Below are positions 34,174-41,647 of a stretch of 64,000 nt of DNA, in pieces. The notes beneath the pieces are model-generated. The model was not told the DNA's origin and did not search any database. It saw only the letters and a program-made list of their open reading frames with translations. The position numbers were made by a program, and so were the translations under genes. The stretch is taken from assembly GCF_001546485.1 (NCBI RefSeq), contig NZ_KQ956862.1, forward strand, positions 1 through 64,000, written 5' to 3'. The DNA is from Gardnerella vaginalis. GTDB lineage: Bacteria; Actinomycetota; Actinomycetes; Actinomycetales; Bifidobacteriaceae. Each line of letters begins with the position of its first letter. Positions within the stretch are counted from its first letter, which is position 1.

Positions 34174-34914
34174 ATGCCAAAAACGTATGCAATAGTAGAT
34201 AACGACCCGCTAGTTTTAGCGGTTATGCGAAACGTGCTCAGCAAGCTTTTGCCGAGTGAGTACGTGTGCAAATGGTGCGTAAAATCTGGAGCGCAAGCTT
34301 TGAAATATTGCCTCGTAACAAAAACAACTCCGGATTATATTTTGATAGATATGTCAATGAAAGACATGTCTGGAGTGGAAGTAATACGCGCAATTCGTGA
34401 GCAAAACAACAGTATCATTTTAATTGGCATGACTTCCTACGATTGTAGATCCTACGCTTCGATGGTTGCGCAAGTTGGTGGGCAAGCAATGGTCGCTAAA
34501 GACAATTTCAAAGGACTAGCAGAAGCTTTGCAATATTGCGATAAGCAGAATGTGTATGGCTGCCGTTGCGTTAAAGGCGTTGCTTACGATTTTGCTACAC
34601 CGCAAGAATCTTTTATTAGGCTTTCTAAATCAAGGTCTCGCAGCGTTTTGCCGCCTCAAGAACTGAAAATCATGGATCTGCTTGCTAAAGGCTACACAAC
34701 AAATCAGATTGCGGCTCAACTTGGTCTTATGCCAAACACTGTAAACACGCATATTCATAGGATTTACAAAAAATTGCATGTTTCTAACCGCGTGCAAGCA
34801 ATATCTGCATTTGCTGCAATGCAAAATCGTGAGCAAAATAGCAATATGCAATATTTTAATGATTCGCTGCAAAATCATCAGAATCTTTTGCAAGAAACGG
34901 ATAACGCATGGTAA
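34174..34914 (+). CDS. NarL/LuxR-family response regulator 1
   Basis: Response regulator, 246 residues. The receiver has the acidic pair at residues 9-11, the phosphoacceptor Asp59 (YILIDMSMKDMSG) and Lys in MVAKDN. The HTH is LPPQELKIMDLLAKGYTTNQIAAQLGLMPNTVNTHIHRIYKKL. A Gln/Asn-rich tail follows. It overlaps its kinase gene by 7 bp. Close in sequence to the regulator at 42855-43508 (YAIVDND, DMSMxxMSGVxVIxAIRExN), so the two are paralogues. Confidence 0.92.
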   Translation: MPKTYAIVDNDPLVLAVMRNVLSKLLPSEYVCKWCVKSGAQALKYCLVTKTTPDYILIDMSMKDMSGVEVIRAIREQNNSIILIGMTSYDCRSYASMVAQVGGQAMVAKDNFKGLAEALQYCDKQNVYGCRCVKGVAYDFATPQESFIRLSKSRSRSVLPPQELKIMDLLAKGYTTNQIAAQLGLMPNTVNTHIHRIYKKLHVSNRVQAISAFAAMQNREQNSNMQYFNDSLQNHQNLLQETDNAW

Positions 34915-36131
34915 TGAAAACATTTTCGCGTGTTATTGAGTTGGTTAAAAGCTGGAAAATTCAACGAACTTTATTCATAATATTGGCGATTCTTGTAGTG
35001 TCAATGGATGTGCAATCTTGCAATACAGCTGGTTTGTGGCATAACCCGCAGCAATCTGTGTGCCAATACGTTTGGATGTTCGCAATATTTCTTTTGATTG
35101 CTTTTTCACGTCAAATATCCCTCGTAACTCCGATTTTGTATTGCGTAACGTTAGCAGTACCAGGCGTAAATGCAACTTGCTTTCTTTTTTCATTGATCGC
35201 TAGCATGTTTGTTGCAGGCTTTTACGATTCGTGGAAGTATTTGCTTTGTGCGTACATAGTTTCGCTGAATATTATGTACTTTGCAAAAATGGCGTACATT
35301 CCGCTTACTTTTCCTTGTTTTATTCTTATTTCCATGATTTGCGGTTACGCTTTGCGCAAGTATTTGAACATGTTGGAAGAAAATAATCGCGCAAAAATGG
35401 ATATTGTACGAAGCAAGTTCCAGTCTTATATTGCGTCGGTTGCGTTGCAATTGCATGACGATGTGAACAATGAGATTACGGATATTACGCTGCTTGCAAC
35501 GGATGCTTTATATGCTGAGAATAGTGAACATACAAAAGAATCGTTAGAGCAGATTGTTGAACATTCGCGTAACGCGCTTTCCAAAGCGAGACTTGTTATC
35601 AGCCTGCTTGAGCAAGCTGAGCAAAAGTATGATGATTCTTTAGATTCAAATATTGCCAGCACGCAGTTCGTTTATGGTTCTAATAGCAATGATCGCATGA
35701 ATTTGACTGATTTTTTATGCAATATTCGTGCGCGCTTACAAGCTGAACAGCAAATTTGTGAGCAGCTTGGGTATTATGGCTCTCTAACAGTGGTTGATAA
35801 AAGTTCGGGGAGTGGTGATTTTACTGCATCTGCAACTGTTAATACTGAAAAGGCCCAATGTGCTATTCGCATGTGCAGTGAGTTGCTTACTAATATTCGC
35901 AAGCATTGCAATACTAGCGTTGATTTTTCTATGAATGTTACGGTTGATGAGCGCGAATGCAAAATAATGTGCATGAATTCGATTTCGACGTTGAATAAGT
36001 TTGGCGAAAGACTTGTTTTTGGCAAAGGTCTACTGTTTCACAAAAAATCTGTGGAACGTTTAGGCGGATCTTTAAGCGCTCAAAAAGATGACGACACTTG
36101 GTTGGTTAATGTTGTTATTCCGTTAAACTAG
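34908..36131 (+). CDS. Sensor histidine kinase 1, partner of the NarL-type regulator
   Basis: Membrane kinase of 407 residues. About five to six N-terminal helices (residues 15-155) without a large extracellular domain, then a dimerisation helix with the H-box QLHDDVNNEITD (phosphorylated His). The ATPase domain has CSELLTNIRKHC (N-box-like) and a GKGLLFHKKSVERLGG segment in place of a standard G2 box. It is the second gene of the operon. Paralogous to the kinase at 41648-42820. The few-loop membrane sensor is typical of kinases sensing small peptides or membrane state, which is inference. Confidence 0.88.
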   Translation: MVMKTFSRVIELVKSWKIQRTLFIILAILVVSMDVQSCNTAGLWHNPQQSVCQYVWMFAIFLLIAFSRQISLVTPILYCVTLAVPGVNATCFLFSLIASMFVAGFYDSWKYLLCAYIVSLNIMYFAKMAYIPLTFPCFILISMICGYALRKYLNMLEENNRAKMDIVRSKFQSYIASVALQLHDDVNNEITDITLLATDALYAENSEHTKESLEQIVEHSRNALSKARLVISLLEQAEQKYDDSLDSNIASTQFVYGSNSNDRMNLTDFLCNIRARLQAEQQICEQLGYYGSLTVVDKSSGSGDFTASATVNTEKAQCAIRMCSELLTNIRKHCNTSVDFSMNVTVDERECKIMCMNSISTLNKFGERLVFGKGLLFHKKSVERLGGSLSAQKDDDTWLVNVVIPLN

Positions 36132-36205
36132 TGGCGCTCAAACTGCCACGATAGCTCCATGTTCTCATATGTTACGTAAATATATATCTTTATTATTTTG
36201 GCGAC

Positions 36206-36242
36206 AAAGCGACAATTTTGGCGACATAAAAATGTCGCTTTG
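36206..36242 (+). terminator. Hairpin after the two-component operon
   Basis: AAAGCGACA (36206-36214) can pair with TGTCGCTTT (36234-36242); a shorter stem GCGACAT/ATGTCGC (36221-36227 with 36232-36238) is an alternative. The T run is short, so the terminator call is moderate. Confidence 0.5.
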
Positions 36243-36265
36243 CGTCATATCTCTCATGCTCATTC

Positions 36266-36294
36266 TTGACAAACTCATACAACAACTTTATTAT
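36266..36294 (+). promoter_or_regulatory. Consensus promoter of the DUF2089 operon
   Basis: A perfect -35 TTGACA (36266-36271), a 17-bp spacer and -10 TATTAT (36289-36294). Just downstream an imperfect palindrome TAAAAGTTTAAT / ATTAAAGTTTTA (about 36301-36327) lies where an autoregulator could bind. Confidence 0.8.
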
Positions 36295-36348
36295 TTTTAA
36301 TAAAAGTTTAATTTAATTAAAGTTTTATAGGTTGAAGAAAGGGGTGAT

Positions 36349-36642
36349 ATGGATCATATTCCAAAATGGATGGCTAATCTCACAGACGAAGACATGTCGT
36401 TTATAAAGAACTTTGTATTATCGTCTGGATCGTTAAAAGAAATGTCGCAAATGTATCAAGTCTCTTACCCAACGATGAGAATCAGGCTTAACAGGCTCAT
36501 CGAAAAACTGCGCATAGGCGACAATGAACCAGAAGACCCGTTCGTTCTTTTGGTAAAGAGTCTTGCTATTGACGATAAATACGATGTTGACACAGCTCGA
36601 ACACTTATAAACGAATATAGAAAAAGAAAGGATGAATCATGA
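36349..36642 (+). CDS. DUF2089-family HTH protein
   Basis: Small putative DNA-binding protein, 97 residues. DUF2089-like signature: PKWMANLTDEDMSFIKNFVLSSGSLKEMSQMYQVSYPTMRIRLNRLIEKL, where the second half resembles a sigma region 4 or MarR-like HTH. It probably regulates its own strong promoter through the palindrome at about 36301-36327. AAAGGGGTG gives good initiation. It overlaps a 57-codon membrane protein gene by four bases (ATGA). Confidence 0.8.
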   Translation: MDHIPKWMANLTDEDMSFIKNFVLSSGSLKEMSQMYQVSYPTMRIRLNRLIEKLRIGDNEPEDPFVLLVKSLAIDDKYDVDTARTLINEYRKRKDES

Positions 36643-36812
36643 GCTATGCATTATTTGGTCCGATAATTGACATTCTTATTGCACTTGCTATATGTGCTTT
36701 AGTGTTCTTTGTTGCAAGAAGTCTTATTCGCTATGCGCATTCTCTTAAGAAGGACGATAAGTCATCTAAACAGTCTGCAGAAGATAAAAGAATTGCGTTA
36801 CAGGACTTATAA
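36639..36812 (+). CDS. 57-residue membrane protein, unknown
   Basis: Not recognised. It starts inside the stop of the DUF2089 gene (ATGA) and encodes 57 residues: one helix (about residues 5-28, GPIIDILIALAICALVFFVA) then a basic, Ser/Asp-rich cytoplasmic tail (SLKKDDKSSKQSAEDKR). Translational coupling and the shared promoter support it as real. DUF2089 genes next to small membrane proteins suggest a membrane-stress module; inference. The end is followed by a hairpin repeat that could terminate the operon. Confidence 0.7.
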   Translation: MSYALFGPIIDILIALAICALVFFVARSLIRYAHSLKKDDKSSKQSAEDKRIALQDL

Positions 36813-36823
36813 AACACAAAAAC

Positions 36824-36876
36824 CGAGTTATCGTGGCAGATTTTGTTAATTTTGCAATTTTTGCAACGATAACTCG
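36824..36876. repeat. Dispersed hairpin repeat, copy 1
   Basis: CGAGTTATCGT (36824-36834) pairs with ACGATAACTCG (36866-36876); the inner region is AT-rich with GCAGATTTTG. Related hairpins lie at 41441-41498 and 44216-44266, and a half copy at 40794-40822. All are intergenic, next to peptide- or toxin-related genes. Confidence 0.75.
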
Positions 36877-36907
36877 AAATTTAACGAAGAGAAGAGAAGC
36901 AATGCAA

Positions 36908-37579
36908 CTACCGAGCTAACGCCTCAATATGCAACACACGATCACATCGCTGAGCAATCAAAGGATCATGTGTCACTACAAGCAATGTCTTGTTATATTC
37001 TTTATTCATCGCTTGCAATTGCGCAAACACTTTATCAGCAAGATCTCTATCAAGTGAACCCGTCGGCTCATCTGCCAAAATCAACGAGCCAGGTTTCAGC
37101 ATTGCACGAGCAATCGCAACTCGCTGCTGTTCACCACCAGAAAGCACAGCAATACGGTCATTTTTAGCATACTCAATATTGAGTTCAGCAAGAACTGCAT
37201 CAATCATTTGGTGTTTAACAGACTTTGACTCTTTATTATATGCCATCGCAATCCACAAATTATCAAATACAGTTCGATTATTGAGCAATGCAAACGATTG
37301 AAATAAATAGCTAATATGATAACGACGTAACTTAGTAGCAGCAACAGAATTAATAGCTGGAAGTTCTTTGCCAGCAATCTTTATTTCACCTTTATCATAG
37401 GTTTCAAGCATGCCGAGAATGTTTAGAATAGTGGATTTTCCAGAGCCGGAAGCCCCCATGATTGCTAACGATTCTCCTTGTTGCACACTAAAACTAAGAT
37501 TATTTAAAACCGGTCGATTTCCATATGATTTATAAAGATTGCGTACGCTTATTAAAGGTTCAATACTGTTATTTTGCAT
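36908..37579 (-). CDS. ABC ATPase of the DUF1430 peptide operon
   Basis: ATP-binding subunit, 223 residues, of the MacB/LolD/bacteriocin-export group. Walker A is GASGSGKSTILNILG, the signature [15 protein letters not shown] and Walker B LILADEPTGSLDRDL; YLFQSFALLNNRTVFDNL is the typical Q-loop area. AAAGGAG lies upstream of the ATG, 6 bp after the DUF1430 gene stop. Third gene of the operon peptide-DUF1430-ATPase. It should power the large membrane protein encoded before it, either to export or to protect against a peptide. Confidence 0.9.
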   Translation of the reverse strand: MQNNSIEPLISVRNLYKSYGNRPVLNNLSFSVQQGESLAIMGASGSGKSTILNILGMLETYDKGEIKIAGKELPAINSVAATKLRRYHISYLFQSFALLNNRTVFDNLWIAMAYNKESKSVKHQMIDAVLAELNIEYAKNDRIAVLSGGEQQRVAIARAMLKPGSLILADEPTGSLDRDLADKVFAQLQAMNKEYNKTLLVVTHDPLIAQRCDRVLHIEALAR

Positions 37580-37585
37580 TATCGA

Positions 37586-39784
37586 CTACTCCTTTACCAT
37601 AGAAGTAATGTGTTTATTACTCAAATAATATGTTTGTATCGTTAATAATATGAGTTCAATAATTGCCGAAATCAGCACATATATCATGCCAGAACGAGTC
37701 CGTTCAATCGAAGCAATAATAAAAAGTACTCCTTGAACGAGTCCCACAAGCAAGAATGGCATAGAGAATATGCGTAATAGCGAAAAACCAAGCAATCGTT
37801 TCACTGCAATACTTTCTTGATAGCATGCTGCAAACATAGCAATAATCGCTATAAGCAATATCAACATAAGCAGAGTAATAAGCAGAATTACGCTACCGAA
37901 CAATTGCAACGTCTGCATAATCGTCTTTTGGTAGCCTGCAATGCATTCTCCTACTTGTAAGAATTGAAGATGATTATCATCAAGATGATACCGTGCAGTA
38001 TAAGCGTCGCTCAGATATCGAGCTGCTGCTTGATCATTCAATTTAATGTAGCTATTGTCAAGGCCGCCAGCAAGTAATGATTCACTTTCAGACGCATTCA
38101 AATTATCGCTCGTCGCATAAAAAATAATAGGATCTTTTACCATAACTTTATGATGAATATCCGTAGACCAGTTAAACCACTCGCGAGAAGGATGATACGT
38201 GCGGAATGCGAATTGTGGATGCGCAGTAAACTTGGTCGAAACATCAGTAGACGTTAGGTTGTCTGACTCTTGAAGCCACTGCCTCATCGAAGTCTGCTCT
38301 TGAGGATTATACGTGTCGGGAATGAAGTAGATGCGCACACCCTGACGAGCAAGGTTTTTGACATCGCTATCTACAGTAAATCCTTGATCTTGCAAGTACT
38401 TAGGCGACGCCACAAACGACCAGAATGGCTTAGAAGGCACATGCTTATATACGCTACCATTGCGCCAATCTTGTAGTATATCTGCATCAAAGAAGCTTGT
38501 GTAAATAAGCCTTACTCCTGGCTTATCCTCAATAGAACGATACCATGCAAAAGCATCTTTGGCATACTGCGTCGATTGACCAGATACCGAAGCACCATCT
38601 TGCCCTACGAGGTGGTGATACATAATTCTCTGGTTTAATACAGGATGCCACATACGAGCAACTTCCACACTTTTCGCCAACTCACCTATTGGCCCATCTA
38701 TGCTATGCACACCTTCTAATACGCATGTTGATGCAATAGCATAAACGAGTGCAAGAGCAATAAGCATACCACGTTTGGTAATACGATTACGAATTGCATC
38801 TACTGGTTTTACAGAAATAATCATCAAAATAACTAATGCACTGAGAAGCAACACAACTGCAATAACTGGCAACGCTATAATCAGCGCCTGCATTAACAAT
38901 TGAATATTCCATATAAATCCGTGAGTAAATAAACTCATCACGATACAAACAAGAGGATATACGGCGAGTGCTGAAACAAGTATCGGCATAAGATGACGCA
39001 AAGCAAACGATGAACGCGACCAACCCAGCAACAAGTAGCTTCCCAATGTTCTATACGAAAGATACCCATCAGCGATTATCGTAATGCCAAGAAGCAACAC
39101 TGTTACAATGCAGACAATAATAAAAGTAAGTTGATTAAAACTATTGGATCGTGCTATTCCAGATTTTCCACGTTGAAAATCTTGGTAGGTTGTACCAGCG
39201 ATGCGAGCAGCTTGAGTAACTAATGCATGGTAGTCTCGATTGGAAAGTCCCACAATCCTGTAATCACCAAGCTTTGTTTTACTATTGTCGACGAGGGCAT
39301 CTAATTGACGAACAACTAAACGCGAACCCTCAATGGAAATAGTGGGCAGATCAGCAAGCATATCTGCTTTTGCCATATCAAGTCCAAGCGTTTTGCTACT
39401 TTCGCTGTGCAATAATTGCGTAAAGGCATGCGATGTCAGAATCGGCGTTCCGAGATATGACAAAGTAAGCAAATCATCTTTACCCCGCGGATTGCCAAAT
39501 ATGCCAAGCTCAAAACCATCTACACCGGCGTCACTCGCTGCCAAGCGCATATCATTACGAACCACAAAAGCATTATGCTGAGCAACAGTCTTCTTGAGTA
39601 ATGCATAAATTTGATCAGCTTTGTCTTCTGTCACACCGCGTAATGAAAAAAGGCGACTCGTTTGTGGATATATAGCAATACAATCACCCAAGGAGTCGTT
39701 CATTTTTGTCAAACCTAACAGCGATGCAAATAATGCAAGCAGAAGAACAAGTGCGCATGACAATGAACGCAACAATCGAGACAT
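37586..39784 (-). CDS. Bacteriocin-associated integral membrane protein (DUF1430-like)
   Basis: Large membrane protein, 732 residues, resembling the bacteriocin-associated putative immunity family (lactococcin 972-type loci). An N-terminal helix (MSRLLRSLSCALVLLLALFA), an extracytoplasmic domain to about residue 200, a cluster of helices (about 210-350, including LTFIIVCIVTVLLLGITII), a second extracytoplasmic domain (about 370-610) and three or four C-terminal helices with the FtsX-like stretch ESIAVKRLLGFSLLRIFSMPF. So it looks like a fused FtsX/MacB-type permease. It starts 35 bp after a 30-codon peptide gene. Functional role (export or immunity) cannot be decided from sequence. Confidence 0.82.
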   Translation of the reverse strand: MSRLLRSLSCALVLLLALFASLLGLTKMNDSLGDCIAIYPQTSRLFSLRGVTEDKADQIYALLKKTVAQHNAFVVRNDMRLAASDAGVDGFELGIFGNPRGKDDLLTLSYLGTPILTSHAFTQLLHSESSKTLGLDMAKADMLADLPTISIEGSRLVVRQLDALVDNSKTKLGDYRIVGLSNRDYHALVTQAARIAGTTYQDFQRGKSGIARSNSFNQLTFIIVCIVTVLLLGITIIADGYLSYRTLGSYLLLGWSRSSFALRHLMPILVSALAVYPLVCIVMSLFTHGFIWNIQLLMQALIIALPVIAVVLLLSALVILMIISVKPVDAIRNRITKRGMLIALALVYAIASTCVLEGVHSIDGPIGELAKSVEVARMWHPVLNQRIMYHHLVGQDGASVSGQSTQYAKDAFAWYRSIEDKPGVRLIYTSFFDADILQDWRNGSVYKHVPSKPFWSFVASPKYLQDQGFTVDSDVKNLARQGVRIYFIPDTYNPQEQTSMRQWLQESDNLTSTDVSTKFTAHPQFAFRTYHPSREWFNWSTDIHHKVMVKDPIIFYATSDNLNASESESLLAGGLDNSYIKLNDQAAARYLSDAYTARYHLDDNHLQFLQVGECIAGYQKTIMQTLQLFGSVILLITLLMLILLIAIIAMFAACYQESIAVKRLLGFSLLRIFSMPFLLVGLVQGVLFIIASIERTRSGMIYVLISAIIELILLTIQTYYLSNKHITSMVKE

Positions 39785-39819
39785 CGCATCCCCTATGATA
39801 AGTTATTCATACATACAGA

Positions 39820-39912
39820 TTATTTGCAATCCCAATATGCAGTAGCGCATGGAGCCAATGCCATGGAAATTGCTAACACTACTGTCGATGCAATACGTGA
39901 AATTTTCTTCAT
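39820..39912 (-). CDS. 30-residue signal-peptide-like precursor peptide
   Basis: A 30-codon gene on the minus strand, too short for usual gene calls. It begins MKKISRIAS, has a hydrophobic core (VVLAISMALA) and a predicted signal peptidase site after ATA at residue 25. That would release the tail YWDCK. Cys22 and Cys29 could close an eight-residue ring if the tail is not cut there. GGAGG lies 7 bp before the ATG, a TTGACG-N17-TATCAT promoter lies upstream, and a poly-C tract sits in the leader. It is the first gene before a DUF1430 membrane protein and an ABC ATPase, where bacteriocin or pheromone genes are usually found. It does not resemble the lactococcin 972 precursor itself. Function is inferred from context only. 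Confidence 0.72.
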   Translation of the reverse strand: MKKISRIASTVVLAISMALAPCATAYWDCK

Positions 39913-39935
39913 CGTAAACCTCCAACTTATTTGCT

Positions 39936-39945
39936 GGGGGGGGGG
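39936..39945 (-). repeat. Poly-C tract (10 bp) in the leader of the peptide operon
   Basis: Ten consecutive G on the plus strand (C on the minus strand) between the predicted transcription start and the ribosome binding site, 23 bp upstream of the peptide ATG. At length 10 an upstream TTG preceded by GGGAGG is in frame with the peptide ATG; other lengths would break that frame. A typical site for slipped-strand phase variation. Confidence 0.85.
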
Positions 39946-39964
39946 CAATGTGCCTCCCACTAAC

Positions 39965-39993
39965 ATGATAGATTCACTTATTTGTTGCGTCAA
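39965..39993 (-). promoter_or_regulatory. Promoter of the peptide-DUF1430-ABC operon
   Basis: Minus strand: -35 TTGACG (39988-39993), 17-bp spacer, -10 TATCAT (39965-39970). Predicted start near 39958, giving a leader of about 45 nt that contains GGGAGG, the poly-C tract and the GGAGG site. Confidence 0.75.
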
Positions 39994-40020
39994 CAAGAAA
40001 TGCTAACGACTTATTCCGAC

Positions 40021-40115
40021 CGAGTATTTAGACGAACCTTTGCGTAGCAAACGCAAATAAGAAGTTAATCTGCGATGCAGAATGGTGTTTCGTTGCTATT
40101 TTATACACGTTATCG
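40021..40115 (+). repeat. 95-bp inverted repeat, left copy
   Basis: Starts CGAGTATTT and ends ACACGTTATCG. Its reverse complement matches 41487-41581 with about five mismatches over 95 bp. The two copies enclose two toxin-antitoxin pairs. Contains a small internal hairpin (TTTGCGT-N5-ACGCAAA). Confidence 0.85.
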
Positions 40116-40131
40116 CGTCAGTTTTTGCTAG

Positions 40132-40407
40132 CTAGAATAAGTCGTCGTGAGATCCTAAGCGTAGGAATATAATGCAATCTTCTTTAACTTGATACAACAG
40201 TAGAACATCTGCAGACACATGCAATTCATGCACGCCTTTATATGAGCCTTTAAGAATATGATCTCTATAAGTTGCAAGCTCGCGAGAATCTGCACCATTG
40301 CAAATAAGTCTTACAATATTGATTACCTGCTCAATATCGTAATGCTTCTGCTTATATTTCTTAACATCTCGCAGATAGATTGGACTATAAAATGGCGGTT
40401 TAGGCAT
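40132..40407 (-). CDS. YafQ/RelE-type mRNA interferase toxin
   Basis: Toxin of the YafQ-RelE family, 91 residues, expected to cut mRNA on the ribosome. The end of the protein is typical: VHELHVSADVLLLYQVKEDCIIFLRLGSHDDLF, with the His, Asp and Phe positions conserved in YafQ (LxxGSHxDLF). The N-terminus KPPFYSPIYLRDVKKYKQKHYD also fits. It overlaps the antitoxin gene by 8 bp, so antitoxin comes first as in dinJ-yafQ. Lies inside the inverted repeats. Confidence 0.88.
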   Translation of the reverse strand: MPKPPFYSPIYLRDVKKYKQKHYDIEQVINIVRLICNGADSRELATYRDHILKGSYKGVHELHVSADVLLLYQVKEDCIIFLRLGSHDDLF

Positions 40408-40669
40408 TGCGCATCAGCTCAGCAAAATCGTCAACAGTACCTGCAGCTATTGGTTTTTCTTTCATAGCTTCATCAATAGAGTGCTCATATGGAGAACTTT
40501 CAAGTGAAAATGGGAAACGTTGCGTATTTACAATCTGATACAAAAATAGGTTGACTGCTGAACTCATATCAAGACCATAATGTTCAAGAACTTGCGATGC
40601 GCTATCTCGTATTTCTGGGTTAACTCTTACACTTAATCTGCTTGTTTTGGCTGTTTTTGTAGAAGTCAT
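40400..40669 (-). CDS. DinJ/RelB-type antitoxin
   Basis: Antitoxin with an N-terminal ribbon-helix-helix (SRLSVRVNPEIRDSASQVLEHYGLDMSSAVNLFLYQIV), 89 residues. The C-terminal half (EHSIDEAMKEKPIAAGTVDDFAELM) would bind the toxin. AAAGGAAACAAC lies before the ATG. It represses the pair's promoter in known systems. The region upstream to 40846 holds only the divergent toxin promoter area. Confidence 0.88.
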   Translation of the reverse strand: MTSTKTAKTSRLSVRVNPEIRDSASQVLEHYGLDMSSAVNLFLYQIVNTQRFPFSLESSPYEHSIDEAMKEKPIAAGTVDDFAELMRNA

Positions 40670-40793
40670 GTTGTTTCCTTTAAGCTTAAAATCATAAATT
40701 TGTTATTCATGCTTTGCTTTATTGTAGCAGACATGTAGCACCCAACGTAATGCCAAAGTAGCACCATTGTGCACACAATTATTACTAAATCGT

Positions 40794-40822
40794 GCGTTAT
40801 CGTGGCAAAAATTGCAAAATTG
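40794..40822. repeat. Half copy of the dispersed hairpin repeat
   Basis: GCGTTATCGTGGCAAAAATT and a few more bases match the left half of the hairpin at 41441-41498; the right half is absent. It lies just upstream of the broken toxin gene. Confidence 0.55.
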
Positions 40823-40846
40823 TATCCTACAGGATAAAATATTTTT

Positions 40847-41157
40847 ATGGAGATACTTAAAACAGATGAGTATCGCAATTGGATGAAAAAACTTCGCGAT
40901 ACGCAATCTAAAGCTCGAATTAACGCGAGGTGAGATTATGTGAAATTGCAGGCAAGCCAGTAGGTGATTTGCATCCAGTTTGCAATGGCATTAGCGAGCT
41001 GCGTTTCGCTTTTGGACCAGGATATCGTGTGTATTTTGCGCAAAAAGGCTCAAAGCTAATGCTGTTACTCGCTGGTGGAGATAAAAGTAGTCAAAGTAAA
41101 GATATTAAACAAGCAAAGATACTCCTTGCACAGTTAATTGAGGAGAAGAAATGGTAA
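40847..41157 (+). pseudogene. RelE/HigB-type toxin, frameshifted
   Basis: The ATG at 40847 opens MEILKTDEYRNWMKKLRDTQ and on to ARINAR, then a TGA at 40931-40933. The rest of the toxin continues at once in another frame: LCEIAGKPVGDLHPVCNGISELRF, GPGYRVYFAQKGSKLMLLLAGGDKSSQ. Together they make a normal killer protein of about 100 residues of the HigB/Gp49-like addiction family. One base is missing near 40930. The antitoxin partner at 41151 is intact. Could be a real inactivation or an assembly error. A GTG start at 40930 for the C-terminal part alone is unlikely to give a functional toxin. Confidence 0.78.
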
Positions 41158-41438
41158 ATATAAGTAAATGGGATGCGAGTGAGTATCTTGAGAACGATGA
41201 TGATGTTATTGCATATCTCAATGCCGCAGCAGAACTTAATGATCCTCGCTTGTTGCAAGCTGCTATAGGCGATATTGCAAAAGCTAAAGGAATGAAAGAG
41301 ATTGCTCAAAAAGCCGAGGTTGGAAGGGAAAGCCTTTACAAAAGCTTAAGACGAGACGGCAATCCCAGCTTCCAAACTATTGCGAAGGTTGTTCAAGCGT
41401 TAGGTGGACGTATTGCAATAGAACCAGCAAATGTGTGA
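41151..41438 (+). CDS. HTH antitoxin partner of the frameshifted toxin
   Basis: Antitoxin of the addiction-module antidote family (HigA-like), 95 residues. The HTH is KGMKEIAQKAEVGRESLYKSLRRDGNPSFQTIAKVVQALGGRI, the classic form for this group. It starts seven bases before the end of the toxin frame, so the pair was translationally coupled, toxin first. Retention of the antitoxin after toxin loss is the expected order of decay. Confidence 0.88.
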   Translation: MVNISKWDASEYLENDDDVIAYLNAAAELNDPRLLQAAIGDIAKAKGMKEIAQKAEVGRESLYKSLRRDGNPSFQTIAKVVQALGGRIAIEPANV

Positions 41439-41440
41439 CG

Positions 41441-41498
41441 CACACAGTTATCGTGGCAAAAATTGCAAAATTAGCAAAAACTGCCACGATAACGTGTG
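41441..41498. repeat. Dispersed hairpin repeat, copy 2
   Basis: CACAC-A-GTTATCGTGGCA (41441-41458) pairs with TGCCACGATAACGTGTG (41482-41498), 17 bp with one bulge. The right arm overlaps the start of the right 95-bp inverted repeat. May terminate the toxin-antitoxin operon. Confidence 0.75.
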
Positions 41499-41581
41499 TA
41501 ACATAGCAACGAAACACCATTCTGCATTGCAGATTAACTTCTTATTTGCGTTTGCTACGCAAAGGTTCGTCCAAATACTCG
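41487..41581 (-). repeat. 95-bp inverted repeat, right copy
   Basis: Reverse complement of 40021-40115 with about five mismatches. The enclosed segment of about 1.4 kb carries yafQ/dinJ-type genes and the broken HigB-type pair. Confidence 0.85.
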
Positions 41582-41647
41582 ATTGAAATAGATCCAAGTA
41601 CTCGATTAAAGCGCAAGAAAGCATAATAATTTATTCTTGCACAATGG

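Noticed and set aside
39824-40006. Plus-strand ORF of 60 codons over the peptide gene
   Set aside because: No ribosome binding site, and it runs antisense through the 30-codon peptide gene and across the poly-G tract and promoter.
40930-41157. Independent small gene starting at GTG 40930
   Set aside because: It is the C-terminal part of a frameshifted toxin whose N-terminal half lies directly upstream in another frame.
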